DNA of 64,000 bases from Streptomyces sp. MA5143a (GCF_900290235.1 NZ_OLMK01000094.1:1-64000), one strand, 5' to 3'; numbered from the stretch's first letter, positions 8,366-17,834 are shown. The notes: generated by a model not told the origin, from the sequence alone. Program-made: numbers and translations.

Positions 8366-9505
8366 GTTCCCGGCGCTGACGACGTCCCCGGCCGTTCCCG
8401 TCGCCGTGCCCTTCGTCGCCGACTTCGGGATGGGCTTGTCGGCCTTGAGGGCGGCCCACACCCGCTTCGACTTGTCCTCGTCGACGAGGACGCGGTTGGG
8501 GTCGGCGGGGTCGTACTGGACCGGCATGGTGACCATGGTCATGTTCTTGGCGCTGATGCCCTTGAGGCCGCCCGCGAAGGAGGCCAGGTCCTTGACGTCG
8601 TCGAGGTCGGAGTCGGTGGTGACGGCGTCCGTGGCGGTGTCGGCGAGGTCGTAGAGCTTCTTCGGGTTGCTGAAGATGCCGACCTCCTTGACCTGCTTCA
8701 GGAGCGCCTTGATGAACGCCTGCTGGAGCTGGATGCGGCCGAGGTCGGAGCCGTCGCCGACGCCGTGCCGGGTGCGGACCAGTCCGAGGGCCTGCTTGCC
8801 GGTGAGGGTGTGCTCTCCGGCCTTGAGGTTCAGATGGCTGTCGGGGTCCTTGATGTCCTTGGTCGTGGTGATGTCGACCCCGCCGAGGACGTTGATGAGC
8901 TTCTCGAAGCCCGCGAAGTCGACCTCGAGGTAGTGGTCCATGCGGATGCCGGTCATGGACTCGACGGTCTTCACCGCGCACGCGGCGCCACCGGTGGAGT
9001 ACGCCGAGTTGAACATCGCCAGTCGCGCCGCCGGGTACGTCTTGCCGTGGGTGTCGGTGCACTCGGGCCGCTCCACCAGGGTGTCCCTGGGTATGGAGAC
9101 CACGCTGGCCTTCTTGTGGCCCTCGTAGACGTGCACGATCATCGCGGTGTCGGAGCGGGCGCTGCCGTCGTCGACGCCGCCGCCCAGCTTCTTGTTGCTG
9201 CCGGCGCGGGTGTCGGAGCCGAGGACGAGGATGTCCTGCGAGCCGTTGTCGACGTCGAGGGGCCGGTCGGTGCCGAGGGCCTGGTTGATGTCGACGCTCT
9301 TGAGGTTGCCGTTGAGCTTGAAGTACAGGTAGCCGACTCCGGTGCCGCCCAGCACCAGGACACCCGCGGCGGTCCAGACGACGGCGAGCGCCGCTCTGCT
9401 GTGCCCCTCGCGGGGTTTGCGGCGGCGGCCCTTGGGCGCGCGGTGACGGCCGGCGGTGCCGGACGCGTCCTGCGTGGCGGGATCCAGTGTGCTCTCGGCG
9501 GACAT
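8363..9505 (-). CDS. LytR-CpsA-Psr (LCP) family cell-wall glycopolymer ligase
   Basis: Membrane-anchored enzyme that transfers a lipid-linked glycopolymer onto peptidoglycan. The 380-residue product has a basic cytoplasmic N-terminus (KGRRRKPREGHSR), one membrane helix at about residues 39-61, then the LCP domain. Conserved positions are LGSDTRAG, RSDTAMIVHV, SIPRDTLV and the late Arg cluster RTRHGVGDGSDLGRIQLQQ. AGGAG lies close before the ATG. It stands alone between hairpins. Together with the WecA-type enzyme at 1.7-3.0 kb it could belong to the same wall polymer pathway, but that is inference. Confidence 0.9.
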   Translation of the reverse strand: MSAESTLDPATQDASGTAGRHRAPKGRRRKPREGHSRAALAVVWTAAGVLVLGGTGVGYLYFKLNGNLKSVDINQALGTDRPLDVDNGSQDILVLGSDTRAGSNKKLGGGVDDGSARSDTAMIVHVYEGHKKASVVSIPRDTLVERPECTDTHGKTYPAARLAMFNSAYSTGGAACAVKTVESMTGIRMDHYLEVDFAGFEKLINVLGGVDITTTKDIKDPDSHLNLKAGEHTLTGKQALGLVRTRHGVGDGSDLGRIQLQQAFIKALLKQVKEVGIFSNPKKLYDLADTATDAVTTDSDLDDVKDLASFAGGLKGISAKNMTMVTMPVQYDPADPNRVLVDEDKSKRVWAALKADKPIPKSATKGTATGTAGDVVSAGN

Positions 9506-9642
9506 GCGCTCCTCGTCCTCTTTCCCGGTCGGTTACCCCCTGCGTTCAGGCCCAGGCCTGCTTGGGTCGGATGTGGCCGTACCGCTCATGGTCACTCCGA
9601 TCGGTCAGACGGAGTAATTCGGGAAAGGGTTGCACAACGAAC

Positions 9643-9708
9643 GGTGCCCATCGCGCAAAGAGCGATGGGCACCGGGTGTGCCGGATGAGCCCGGTGGGAC
9701 CGGGCTCA
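9643..9708 (-). terminator. Tandem hairpins after the secreted protease gene
   Basis: Two perfect stems follow the protease stop at 9718. The first pairs TGAGCCCGGT (9686-9695) with ACCGGGCTCA (9699-9708). The second pairs GGTGCCCATCGC (9643-9654) with GCGATGGGCACC (9662-9673). The upstream region of the LCP gene follows. Confidence 0.75.
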
Positions 9709-9717
9709 CCTGGTGTT

Positions 9718-11487
9718 TCAGCCGAGCAGGTCGTACTGGGCGTAGCTGGTTCCGACGGAGACCCGTGTGCTGAAGATCTCGCTCGTGGCCTTCGAGGTGC
9801 CCTTGTAGAGGTACAGCGTGCCGCCGCTGGTGCGGGCCAGCAGGTCCGCGCGGCCGTCGCCGCTCACGTCACCGGGAGTGATGAGCGTGTTGTACGAGCT
9901 CCAGTCGGAGCGGACCTTGATCTTGGTGGCGAAGGCGCCCGTGCCGGCCTTGCCGGTGCCCTTGAACAGGTAGATGTTCGAGCCGGTCTTGGTGCGCGCG
10001 ATCAGGTCGGCCTTGCCGTCACCGGTGAAGTCGCCGTGACCGAGCACCGCGTTGTACGAGTTCCAGCCCGTGCTCACCTGGACGCGGGTCCCGAAGGTGC
10101 CGTTGCCCTTGCCCGGGTAGATCCACAGGGCGCCCGCCGAGTCGACCGAGAGCAGGTCGGGCAGGGCGTCGCCGGTGACGTCGCCGGGGGTGACGATCCG
10201 GGTGCGGGTCGCCCAGTTGTCGAAGATCTGCGTGGTCGTCCAGGTGCTGGACGACGCCGTGCGCCGGCGCCAGAAGACATCACCGTCGGAGGCACGGCGC
10301 AGGACGTAGTCCTGGTAGCCGTCCCGGTTCAGGTCGGTCTGCTGGACGAGGTTGTAGCCCTGCCAGCTGCCCTCGGCGGTCAGCGCCTTGCGGTCGGCGA
10401 GCGCGGAGCCCGTGGAGGCGCGGACATAGCCCGAGCCGGTCTCCGTGTTGCGCAGGAAGACGTCGGCCTTGCCGTCCCGGCTGATGTCGGTGTCGTCGAC
10501 GCGCGGGTAGGCGGCGCCGACGTACTTGCTGACCTTCGCGAAGACCGGGTACGCGCCCTTCTTCACGCAGTTCACGACGCCCCACGAGACGACGCCGATG
10601 ACCTTGCCGCCCACGACGAGCGGGCCGCCGGAGTCGCCGTTGCAGCTGGCGGTGGTGGTGGCGTCGGAGCCGCCGGCGGGCTTGCCCGCGCAGAACATGT
10701 TGCCCTTGACGAAGTAGCTGCCCCAGGTGTTCCCGCAGGTCGTGTCGCTGACGACGGGCAGCGTGGCCGTCTTCAGCTTCTCCGAGATGTCGTCGCTGGC
10801 GGAGCTGGTACGGCCCCAGCCGTAGACCTTCGCGCTGGTGCCCGCCGCGTACGAGGACGTGTCGGTCGACGTCGTCATCCTGATCGGCGTGGCGGTGACC
10901 GGCTTGGCCAGCGTGAGGACGGCGACGTCGTTGTTGATCGTGTCCTCGTTGTACGAGGAGTGGTTCCACTGGCGGGACACCTTCGTGGCCTCGCCACCGT
11001 GGTAGTCCATCCCCACCAGCTTGCCGTCGCTGTCGTAGACGGCCGTGGGCAGCTGGTCGGTGCCGGTGACGACGGAACCCCACTTGGCCCAGTCGTACTG
11101 GCTCTTGTCGACGCAGTGGGCCGCGGTGAGGATCTTCGTCGGCGAGACGACCGAGCCGCCGCAGAAGAAGCCGAAGTCCGCGGTCTTGTCGTAGTACCAG
11201 AGCTGCGCCATCCAGGGCGCCGTGCCGATGGTGGTCTCGGAACCACCGATGATCTTGGCGTCCGGCTTCAGGCCGTCCGCGTCGGTGCTCGAAGACGACT
11301 CGTTCGTCGACGTCGACGGCTTCGCCGCCGTCTCACCGACGGTGTCGTCCGCCGCCATCGCGTGGGCGATCCGCACGTCCAGCTCGTCGCTCCCCGACGA
11401 GCCGACTGCGTTGGCCGCACCGGCCGATGACAGGAGCAGCGCCCCGGCTATCGCGGTGGCGACAGCTCCGGACATAGGTATGGCCAC
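9718..11487 (-). CDS. Secreted S1-family serine protease with FG-GAP/VCBS-like repeats
   Basis: A 589-residue secreted protein. GTG at 11487 (AGGGGGG 6 bases upstream) starts a signal peptide ending near AGAANA. A Ser/Thr-rich propeptide leads to the likely activation site K78-IIGGSE. The catalytic triad is His124 (TAAHC), Asp187 (NNDVAVL) and Ser286 (CNGDSGGP). The residue six before Ser286, Asp in trypsin, is Ala, so cleavage after Lys/Arg is not expected. From about residue 345 five Asp-rich repeats follow (DISRDGKADVF, DLNRDGYQDYV, DVTGDALPDLL, DFTGDGKADLI, DVSGDGRADLL), typical of calcium-binding FG-GAP beta-propellers. The substrate is unknown. Confidence 0.92.
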   Translation of the reverse strand: MAIPMSGAVATAIAGALLLSSAGAANAVGSSGSDELDVRIAHAMAADDTVGETAAKPSTSTNESSSSTDADGLKPDAKIIGGSETTIGTAPWMAQLWYYDKTADFGFFCGGSVVSPTKILTAAHCVDKSQYDWAKWGSVVTGTDQLPTAVYDSDGKLVGMDYHGGEATKVSRQWNHSSYNEDTINNDVAVLTLAKPVTATPIRMTTSTDTSSYAAGTSAKVYGWGRTSSASDDISEKLKTATLPVVSDTTCGNTWGSYFVKGNMFCAGKPAGGSDATTTASCNGDSGGPLVVGGKVIGVVSWGVVNCVKKGAYPVFAKVSKYVGAAYPRVDDTDISRDGKADVFLRNTETGSGYVRASTGSALADRKALTAEGSWQGYNLVQQTDLNRDGYQDYVLRRASDGDVFWRRRTASSSTWTTTQIFDNWATRTRIVTPGDVTGDALPDLLSVDSAGALWIYPGKGNGTFGTRVQVSTGWNSYNAVLGHGDFTGDGKADLIARTKTGSNIYLFKGTGKAGTGAFATKIKVRSDWSSYNTLITPGDVSGDGRADLLARTSGGTLYLYKGTSKATSEIFSTRVSVGTSYAQYDLLG

Positions 11488-11561
11488 TCAAGTCCCCCCT
11501 GAGAACTCAAGAATCAAAACAAGACAGAAGAACCGTGATCGTACACGTGTCCCATACAAAG

Positions 11562-11597
11562 ACCGGGGCCACCCTCACGAAGGAGGGTGGCCCCGGT
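11562..11597 (-). terminator. Intrinsic terminator of the rho gene
   Basis: Bases 11562-11576 and 11583-11597 form a perfect 15-bp stem (ACCGGGGCCACCCTC on the + strand) with a 6-base loop. CTTTGT follows on the minus strand. It begins about 40 bases after the rho stop. Confidence 0.88.
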
Positions 11598-11636
11598 TCT
11601 GCTCTGTCGTGGAGCAGTCGTGAACTACTGGTCGGG

Positions 11637-13655
11637 CTAGTCGCCGTTGCCCGGCGTCGGCGTCGTCTTCTGAATCTGCATCAGGAACTCGATGTTCGAC
11701 TTCGTCTGCTTCATCTTGTCCAGCAGCAGCTCGATGGCCTGCTGCTGGTCCAGTGCGTGCAGCACCCGGCGCAGCTTCCAGACGACCGCGAGCTCCTCGT
11801 TGCCGAGCAGGATCTCTTCCTTGCGGGTACCGGACGCGTCCACGTCCACCGCGGGGAAGATGCGCTTGTCGGCGAGCTTCCGGTCGAGCTTGAGCTCCAT
11901 GTTGCCGGTGCCCTTGAACTCCTCGAAGATCACCTCGTCCATGCGGGACCCGGTGTCCACCAGCGCGGTGGCGAGGATGGTCAGCGAGCCGCCGTCCTCG
12001 ATGTTGCGGGCCGCACCGAAGAAGCGCTTCGGCGGGTACAGGGCGGTCGAGTCGACACCACCGGACAGGATGCGGCCGGAGGCCGGCGCGGCCAGGTTGT
12101 ACGCACGGCCCAGACGCGTGATCGAGTCGAGCAGCACGACGACGTCGTGACCCAGCTCCACCAGGCGCTTGGCGCGCTCGATGGCGAGCTCGGCGACGGT
12201 GGTGTGGTCCTCGGCCGGACGGTCGAAGGTCGAGGAGATGACCTCGCCCTTGACCGACCGCTGCATGTCGGTGACCTCTTCCGGACGCTCGTCGACGAGG
12301 ACGACCATCAGGTGGCACTCGGGGTTGTTGTGCGTGATCGCGTTGGCGATCGCCTGCATGATCATGGTCTTGCCGGTCTTCGGCGGGGCCACGATCAGAC
12401 CGCGCTGGCCCTTACCGATCGGCGACACGAGGTCGATGATGCGGGTGGTGAGCACGCCCGGGTCCGTCTCCAGACGGAGGCGGTCCTGCGGGTACAGCGG
12501 GGTCAGCTTGTTGAACTCCGGGCGGCCGCGGCCGTGTTCGGGCGCCATGCCGTTGACGGAGTCCAGGCGGACCAGCGCGTTGAACTTCTCACGGCGCTCG
12601 CCCTCCTTGGGCTGACGGACCGCACCGGTGATGTGGTCGCCCTTGCGCAGGCCGTTCTTGCGGACCTGCGCGAGGGAGACGTACACGTCGTTCGGGCCCG
12701 GCAGGTAGCCGGAGGTGCGGATGAACGCGTAGTTGTCGAGGATGTCCAGGATGCCCGCGACGGGGATCAGGACGTCGTCCTCGGCGAGCTGCGGCTCGGC
12801 CGCGCCCATGTCGTCACGGCCACGACGGCCACGGCGGTCGCGGTAGCGGCCGCGACGGCCACGGCGGCCGCCCTCGAAGTCGTCGTCGTCCTGAGGACCG
12901 TTGTCGCGCTGGCGGTCCTGGCGGCCGCCGCTCTGCTGCTGGCCCTGCTGCTGGCCGCGGTCGCGCTGCTGCTGACCGCCGCCGCCCTGCTGCTCGTCGC
13001 CCTTGCCCCGGCGGTCGCCGCGGTCACGGTCGCGGCCACGCTCACGCCGGTCACGGCGGCCCTGGCGACCGTCGGCGTCGGCGGCGTCGCCCTTGGCCTC
13101 GGCCTGCGGCTGGGCCGGCGTCTCGGCCTTGGGCTCGGCCTTCGCCTCGGCGGTGACCGTCTCGGGGCTGCCCGCGTCGGCGGTGGCCCGGCGACGGCGG
13201 CGCTCGGTGGGCGCCTCGTCCCCGCCGGCCGGCTGGCCGGGGATCTCGATCTGCTGCTGGGCGACGGCCTTCTCGGTCTTGTCGACCTTCTCGGCGGGCG
13301 CCTCGGCCTTCTTGGCGGCCTTCTCGGCCGGGGCGGCGTCCTCGCCCGTGCGTGCCTTCGAGGTGGTCCGGCGCTTGGGCTTGGTCTCGGTGGCGGCCTC
13401 GGCCTTGGGAGCCGCGGCACCCCCTCCGGCCTGCGCCTCCTTGATGACCTCGATCAGCTGGCTCTTGCGCATCCGCGCGGTGCCCCTGATGCCGAGGCCG
13501 GATGCGACCTGCTGCAGCTCGGCCAGCACCATGCCCTCGAGGCCGGTGCCGCGGCGCCGCCTGGAGCCGGCACCGCTGGCAGGCGCGGCGTCCGTGGCGG
13601 GCGCGGCAGCGGTCTCCTCGACACGTGCGCCCATCAGATCGGTGGTGTCGCTCAC
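11637..13655 (-). CDS. rho: Transcription termination factor Rho with long disordered insert
   Basis: Hexameric RNA helicase that ends transcription and works in the cytosol. The GTG at 13655 (GGGAAGG upstream) gives about 672 residues, against roughly 420 in E. coli. The N-terminal Rho domain (LEGMVLAELQQVASGLGIRG) is followed by a long insert rich in Ala/Lys/Glu and then Arg/Asp/Gly/Gln, ending in an RGRRGRYRDRRGRRG-like block that probably binds RNA. Next come the cold-shock primary site (GILDILDNYAFIRTSGYLPG), Walker A APPKTGKTM, Walker B VVVLLDSITRLGRAYN and the C-terminal ATPase. Such inserts are typical of high-GC actinobacteria. Confidence 0.97.
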   Translation of the reverse strand: MSDTTDLMGARVEETAAAPATDAAPASGAGSRRRRGTGLEGMVLAELQQVASGLGIRGTARMRKSQLIEVIKEAQAGGGAAAPKAEAATETKPKRRTTSKARTGEDAAPAEKAAKKAEAPAEKVDKTEKAVAQQQIEIPGQPAGGDEAPTERRRRRATADAGSPETVTAEAKAEPKAETPAQPQAEAKGDAADADGRQGRRDRRERGRDRDRGDRRGKGDEQQGGGGQQQRDRGQQQGQQQSGGRQDRQRDNGPQDDDDFEGGRRGRRGRYRDRRGRRGRDDMGAAEPQLAEDDVLIPVAGILDILDNYAFIRTSGYLPGPNDVYVSLAQVRKNGLRKGDHITGAVRQPKEGERREKFNALVRLDSVNGMAPEHGRGRPEFNKLTPLYPQDRLRLETDPGVLTTRIIDLVSPIGKGQRGLIVAPPKTGKTMIMQAIANAITHNNPECHLMVVLVDERPEEVTDMQRSVKGEVISSTFDRPAEDHTTVAELAIERAKRLVELGHDVVVLLDSITRLGRAYNLAAPASGRILSGGVDSTALYPPKRFFGAARNIEDGGSLTILATALVDTGSRMDEVIFEEFKGTGNMELKLDRKLADKRIFPAVDVDASGTRKEEILLGNEELAVVWKLRRVLHALDQQQAIELLLDKMKQTKSNIEFLMQIQKTTPTPGNGD

Positions 13656-14062
13656 GAAGGGTCCTTCCCTGGAGCGGACGTCGGCCTTCTGGCTCGGCGA
13701 CCGGTTGTGCTGTCCGGCTTCGGCCCTGTTCGGGTGGACCGTGCCGGGGCGGTGGTCCGCCAAAGCGGCGGAGGAAAATTTGCTGGTGATTCGGCGCTTA
13801 CGGGGCCGTGGCACTCGGTGTCTGTGTCACGCGGCTCGGTCACGCCGGTTCCGGAGCCTGCTCGGCAGACCGCTCAGTGCCTGCGTACGGCGTACAGCTT
13901 GACGTACGAAGCACAGTGCGGCTTGGGAGACTCCCGGAAGAATGGTTGTCCCGGACGGGGACGATAAGCACCATGCCATGGCTGGGGCAGGTGCAGACTT
14001 GAGGTTAACACTACCGGATCCAACAAACATTCCCCCTCTCGAAATCCGGCAACCGTACGCCC
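13656..14062 (-). promoter_or_regulatory. Long 5' region of rho
   Basis: This 407-base gap between the thrB stop and the rho GTG has no convincing gene. It must hold the rho promoter and a long leader; rho is often autoregulated through its leader, so this is a reasonable place for it. An AT-richer stretch near 14000-14035 is the best candidate promoter. No terminator for thrB is evident in it. Confidence 0.4.
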
Positions 14063-15016
14063 CTATGCGTCGCCGGTGTCGGCGCCGCTATCGGCGACGG
14101 TGGTGGTGAGCGGCAGGACGCACGCCCCTCGGGCGTCGAGATCCAGCCGGTTGGCGGCCCATTCCGCGCCCGCGAGGTGGGCCACCTTGTCGGCGCTGGC
14201 CTCGTCGGCCAGGGCCAGGACCGTGGGTCCGGCACCGGAGATGACCGCCGGGACGCCGTCGGCCCGAAGTCGCTCGACCAGGGCCGCGCTCTCCGGCATG
14301 GCGGGCGCCCGGTACTCCTGGTGCAGCCGGTCCTCGGTGGCGGGCAGCAGCAGCTCGGGACGCCTGGTCAGGGCCTCCACGAGCAGGGCGGCGCGGCCGG
14401 CGTTGGTGGCGGCGTCGACGTGCGGGACGGTGCGCGGGAGCAGTCCGCGCGCCGTCTCGGTGAGCACCGGCTTTCCGGGGACGAAAACCACCGGAACGAT
14501 GGAATCGGCGGGATCCATCCTGATGGCTCGCGCGGAGCCGCCCTCCATCCAGGAGAGCGTGAAGCCGCCGAGGAGGCAGGCCGCGACGTTGTCGGGGTGT
14601 CCCTCGATCTCGGTGGCGAGTTCGAGCAGGGCGGCGTCGTCGAGCCGGTTCTCCCCGCCTATGGTCACGGCGCGGGCGGCGACGATGCCGGCGCAGATGG
14701 CGGCGGAGGAGGAGCCGAGGCCGCGGCCGTGCGGAATGCGGTTGGCGCAGACGATCTCCAGGCCCCGCGGCTGGCCGCCCAGCAGGTCGAAGGCGGTGCG
14801 CAGGGAGCGGACGAGCAGATGCCGCTCGTCGCGCGGGAGGGTCTCGCTGCCCTCCCCGGCGATGTCGACGTGCAGGCCGGAGTCGGCCACCCGGACGACC
14901 ACGTCGTCGTAGAGCCCCAGCGACAGACCGAGGGCGTCGAAGCCCGGGCCGAGGTTGGCGCTGGTGGCGGGGACGCGCACCCGTACGGCGGCGGCGCGGA
15001 ACGCTGGACCGGCCAT
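14063..15016 (-). CDS. thrB: Homoserine kinase
   Basis: GHMP-family kinase that makes O-phospho-L-homoserine from homoserine and ATP in threonine synthesis. The 317-residue product has the VRVPATSANLGPGFDALGL N-terminal motif, the ATP loop PHGRGLGSSSAAICAG and the C-terminal GAGPTVLAL. ATG at 15016 is chosen; AAGGAG lies 12 bases upstream, slightly far. thrC ends 359 bases upstream on the same strand, so thrB may have its own promoter as well as readthrough. Confidence 0.95.
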   Translation of the reverse strand: MAGPAFRAAAVRVRVPATSANLGPGFDALGLSLGLYDDVVVRVADSGLHVDIAGEGSETLPRDERHLLVRSLRTAFDLLGGQPRGLEIVCANRIPHGRGLGSSSAAICAGIVAARAVTIGGENRLDDAALLELATEIEGHPDNVAACLLGGFTLSWMEGGSARAIRMDPADSIVPVVFVPGKPVLTETARGLLPRTVPHVDAATNAGRAALLVEALTRRPELLLPATEDRLHQEYRAPAMPESAALVERLRADGVPAVISGAGPTVLALADEASADKVAHLAGAEWAANRLDLDARGACVLPLTTTVADSGADTGDA

Positions 15017-15055
15017 CGCTCGATGACTCTCCTTGAGCTGCGTGATTGACGATTG

Positions 15056-15070
15056 TCGAATGACATTCGA
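15056..15070. promoter_or_regulatory. Palindrome upstream of thrB
   Basis: TCGAATG-A-CATTCGA is a perfect inverted repeat with 7-base arms, centred about 47 bases before the thrB start. It could be an operator or part of a leader fold. No known regulator motif was recognised. Confidence 0.35.
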
Positions 15071-15324
15071 TGACGTACGCGGGAACCCGGCGGCCGTCGG
15101 CGGACGGCGCGGCGCCGCACCCTTGCGGGGCATATGCAGCGGGCGGGTTCGGTACAGCCTATCGAAGGTGGGTTCTGTGGCGACATAGGGCGCACAGGAG
15201 GCGCACGATGCGTGTCGTAAGCCCCCTGTGCACCCCCTGTCGGGTCCTGTCAGGGTTATCCCCCGGGAAACGGCGTCTACGCGCGACTCACTGGCCGTTT
15301 CGCGCCGTTGCCCGGACGGCTGGT

Positions 15325-15374
15325 GCCGTGACCGAAAGGGTTTGCGCGAGCCGGTGAACCTTGCCGGTCACGGC
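15325..15374 (-). terminator. Inverted repeat directly after thrC
   Basis: GCCGTGACCG (15325-15334) pairs with CGGTCACGGC (15365-15374). The pair encloses 30 bases and begins right after the thrC stop at 15376. It may be a terminator or 3' stabiliser that partly separates thrC from thrB. The rest of the 359-base gap (15017-15375) shows no gene. Confidence 0.5.
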
Positions 15375-15375
15375 C

Positions 15376-16434
15376 CTAGGCGAGACCGAGGCGCTCGGCC
15401 GCCGTCGCCGCGTCGACGGGGACGGTGACGGGCTGCGGGGCGCCCGCGACGGCCCAGTCGGGGTCCTTCAGGCCGTTGCCGGTGACCGTGCAGACGATGG
15501 TCTGGCCCGGGTCGACCTTGCCGTTCTCGGCGGCCTTGAGCAGACCGGCCACGGACGCGGCGGAGGCGGGCTCCACGAAGACACCCTCCTGCGCGGCCAA
15601 CAGCCGGTAGGCGCGCAGGATCTCACGGTCCGTCACCTCGTCGATGGCACCGCCGGACTCGTCCCGCGCGGCGAGCGCGTACTGCCAGGACGCGGGGTTG
15701 CCGATGCGGATCGCGGTGGCGATGGTCGAGGGGTCCTTGACGACCTCGCCGCGCACGATCGGCGCGGAGCCGGACGCCTGGAAGCCCCACATGCGGGGCG
15801 TCCGCGCGGCGATGCCGTCGGCGGCGTACTCCTTGTAGCCCTTCCAGTAGGCCGTGATGTTGCCCGCGTTGCCCACCGGCAGGACATGGATGTCGGGGGC
15901 GTCGCCGAGCATGTCCACGATCTCGAAGGCGGCGGTCTTCTGCCCCTCGATACGCACCGGGTTGACGGAATTCACCAGCGCCACGGGGTAGTTGTCGCTC
16001 AGTTCACGCGCGAGGGTGAGGCAGTCGTCGAAGTTGCCGTCGACCTGGAGGATCTTCGCGCCGTGCACCAGGGCCTGGCCCATCTTGCCGAGCGCGATCT
16101 TGCCCTGGGGCACCAGCACGGCGGAGACCATGCCCGCGCGGACGGCGTAGGCGGCCGCGGAGGCCGACGTGTTGCCCGTGGAGGCACAGATGACGGCCTT
16201 CGCGCCCTCCTCCTTCGCCCGGGTGATGGCCATCGTCATACCGCGGTCCTTGAAGGACCCGGTGGGGTTGGCTCCCTCCACCTTGAGGTGGACCTCGCAG
16301 CCCGTGCGCTCGGAGAGCACCTGCGCGGGGACGAGGGGCGTGCCGCCCTCGCGGAGCGTCACGACCGGCGTGCTGTCGGAGACGGGCAGCCGGTCCCGGT
16401 ACTCCTCGATGATTCCGCGCCACTGGTGGGTCAT
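15376..16434 (-). CDS. thrC: Threonine synthase
   Basis: PLP enzyme that converts O-phosphohomoserine to threonine, the last step of the pathway. The 352-residue product is the short fold-type II form. The PLP lysine lies in NPTGSFKDRGMTMAI, the phosphate loop is VGNAGNITAYWKGYKE, and STGNTSASAAAYA binds the ring. ATG at 16434 has AAGGAG 11 bases upstream. That site lies within the last codons of hom, which ends 6 bases before, so hom and thrC form one operon. Confidence 0.97.
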   Translation of the reverse strand: MTHQWRGIIEEYRDRLPVSDSTPVVTLREGGTPLVPAQVLSERTGCEVHLKVEGANPTGSFKDRGMTMAITRAKEEGAKAVICASTGNTSASAAAYAVRAGMVSAVLVPQGKIALGKMGQALVHGAKILQVDGNFDDCLTLARELSDNYPVALVNSVNPVRIEGQKTAAFEIVDMLGDAPDIHVLPVGNAGNITAYWKGYKEYAADGIAARTPRMWGFQASGSAPIVRGEVVKDPSTIATAIRIGNPASWQYALAARDESGGAIDEVTDREILRAYRLLAAQEGVFVEPASAASVAGLLKAAENGKVDPGQTIVCTVTGNGLKDPDWAVAGAPQPVTVPVDAATAAERLGLA

Positions 16435-16440
16435 TGCTGG

Positions 16441-17733
16441 TTACTCTCCTTCAACCCGCATGATGCTGGCGACACCCCGCACGGTGTCGAGGTTGCGCAG
16501 CGCCTCGACGGTCCCGTTGAGGGAGGCGTCGGACGCTCGGTGGGTGACGACGACGAGGGAGGCCTCGCCGTTGTTGCCCTGCTGGCGAACGGTATCGATC
16601 GACACCCCGTGCTCGGCGAACACGGTCGCCACCTGGGCGAGAACACCTGGTTTGTCCGCCACATCGAGGCTGATGTGGTAGCGCGTGACGACCTCGCCCA
16701 TGGGCGAGACCCGCAGGGCGGCATACGCGGACTCACCGGGTCCGGTGGCGCCCGCGAGCCGGTTGCGACAGACGGCCACGAGGTCGCCGAGGACGGCGGA
16801 GGCCGTGGGCGAGCCGCCCGCTCCGGGGCCGTAGAACATCAGCTGCCCCGCGGCGTCCGACTCCACGAACACGGCGTTGTACGCGCCGCGTACGGAGGCC
16901 AGCGGGTGGGTCAGCGGGATCATCGCGGGATGCACGCGCGCCGTGACGGAGCCACCGTCCGCGGCCCGCTCGCAGATGGCGAGCAGCTTGATGGTGCAGC
17001 CCATGTTCTTGGCGGAGGCGAAGTCGGCGGCGGTGACCTCGGTCATGCCCTCGCGGTACACGTCGTCGAGCCGTACCCGCGAGTGGAAGGCGATCCCGGC
17101 GAGGATCGCGGCCTTGGCGGCGGCGTCGAAACCCTCGACGTCGGCGGTCGGGTCGGCCTCGGCGTAGCCGAGCGCGGTGGCCTCGTCCAGGGCCTCCTGG
17201 TACCCGGCGCCCGTGGAATCCATCTTGTCGAGGATGAAATTGGTGGTGCCGTTGACAATGCCCATCACCCGGTTGATCTTGTCCCCGGCGAGCGACTCGC
17301 GCAGCGGGCGGATCAGCGGAATGGCGCCGGCGACGGCGGCCTCGTAGTAGAGGTCCTTGCCCGCCTCCTCGGCGACCGCGTGCAGGGCGGCGCCGTCCTG
17401 GGCGAGGAGCGCCTTGTTGGCGGAGACCACGGAGGCGCCGTGCTCGATCGCGGTGGTGATGAGGGAGCGGGCGGGCTCGATACCGCCGATGACCTCGACG
17501 ACGACGTCGATGTCTCCCCGTTTGACGAGGGCGGTGGCGTCGGTGGTGACGAGGGCAGGGTCGATGCCCTCACGGACCTTCGAGGGCCGGCGCACGGCCA
17601 CGCCCGCGAGTTCGACGGGGGCCCCGATCCGGGCGGCGAGGTCGTCGGCGTGCGTCGTCATGATGCGCGCCACCTCTGAGCCGACAACCCCACAGCCCAG
17701 CAGCGCCACCTTCAGTGGACGCGTACGCATCAT
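16441..17733 (-). CDS. hom: Homoserine dehydrogenase
   Basis: Reduces aspartate semialdehyde to homoserine with NAD(P)H, the branch point to Thr and Met. The about 430-residue product has the Rossmann motif KVALLGCGVVGSEVAR at the N-terminus, the catalytic region GIVNGTTNFILDKM with GYAEADPTADVEGFDAAAK, and a C-terminal ACT domain (HISLDVADKPGVLAQVATVF) for threonine feedback. Two adjacent ATGs at 17733 and 17730 follow GAGG. 17730 has the better spacing (7 bases), but 17733 is kept as the longer form. Confidence 0.96.
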   Translation of the reverse strand: MMRTRPLKVALLGCGVVGSEVARIMTTHADDLAARIGAPVELAGVAVRRPSKVREGIDPALVTTDATALVKRGDIDVVVEVIGGIEPARSLITTAIEHGASVVSANKALLAQDGAALHAVAEEAGKDLYYEAAVAGAIPLIRPLRESLAGDKINRVMGIVNGTTNFILDKMDSTGAGYQEALDEATALGYAEADPTADVEGFDAAAKAAILAGIAFHSRVRLDDVYREGMTEVTAADFASAKNMGCTIKLLAICERAADGGSVTARVHPAMIPLTHPLASVRGAYNAVFVESDAAGQLMFYGPGAGGSPTASAVLGDLVAVCRNRLAGATGPGESAYAALRVSPMGEVVTRYHISLDVADKPGVLAQVATVFAEHGVSIDTVRQQGNNGEASLVVVTHRASDASLNGTVEALRNLDTVRGVASIMRVEGE

Positions 17734-17834
17734 CCGACCTCGTTTCCTCATACCGAATACGGTGGAACCAGTCTCACTCACCGGACGGGAGTTTCTATCC
17801 CTCGTCCGGATCGTGAGACATCTATTTCATTTTC

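Noticed and set aside
12767..13420. Minus-frame protein of Pro/Arg/Ser repeats inside rho
   Set aside because: It is an out-of-frame reading of the low-complexity rho insert.
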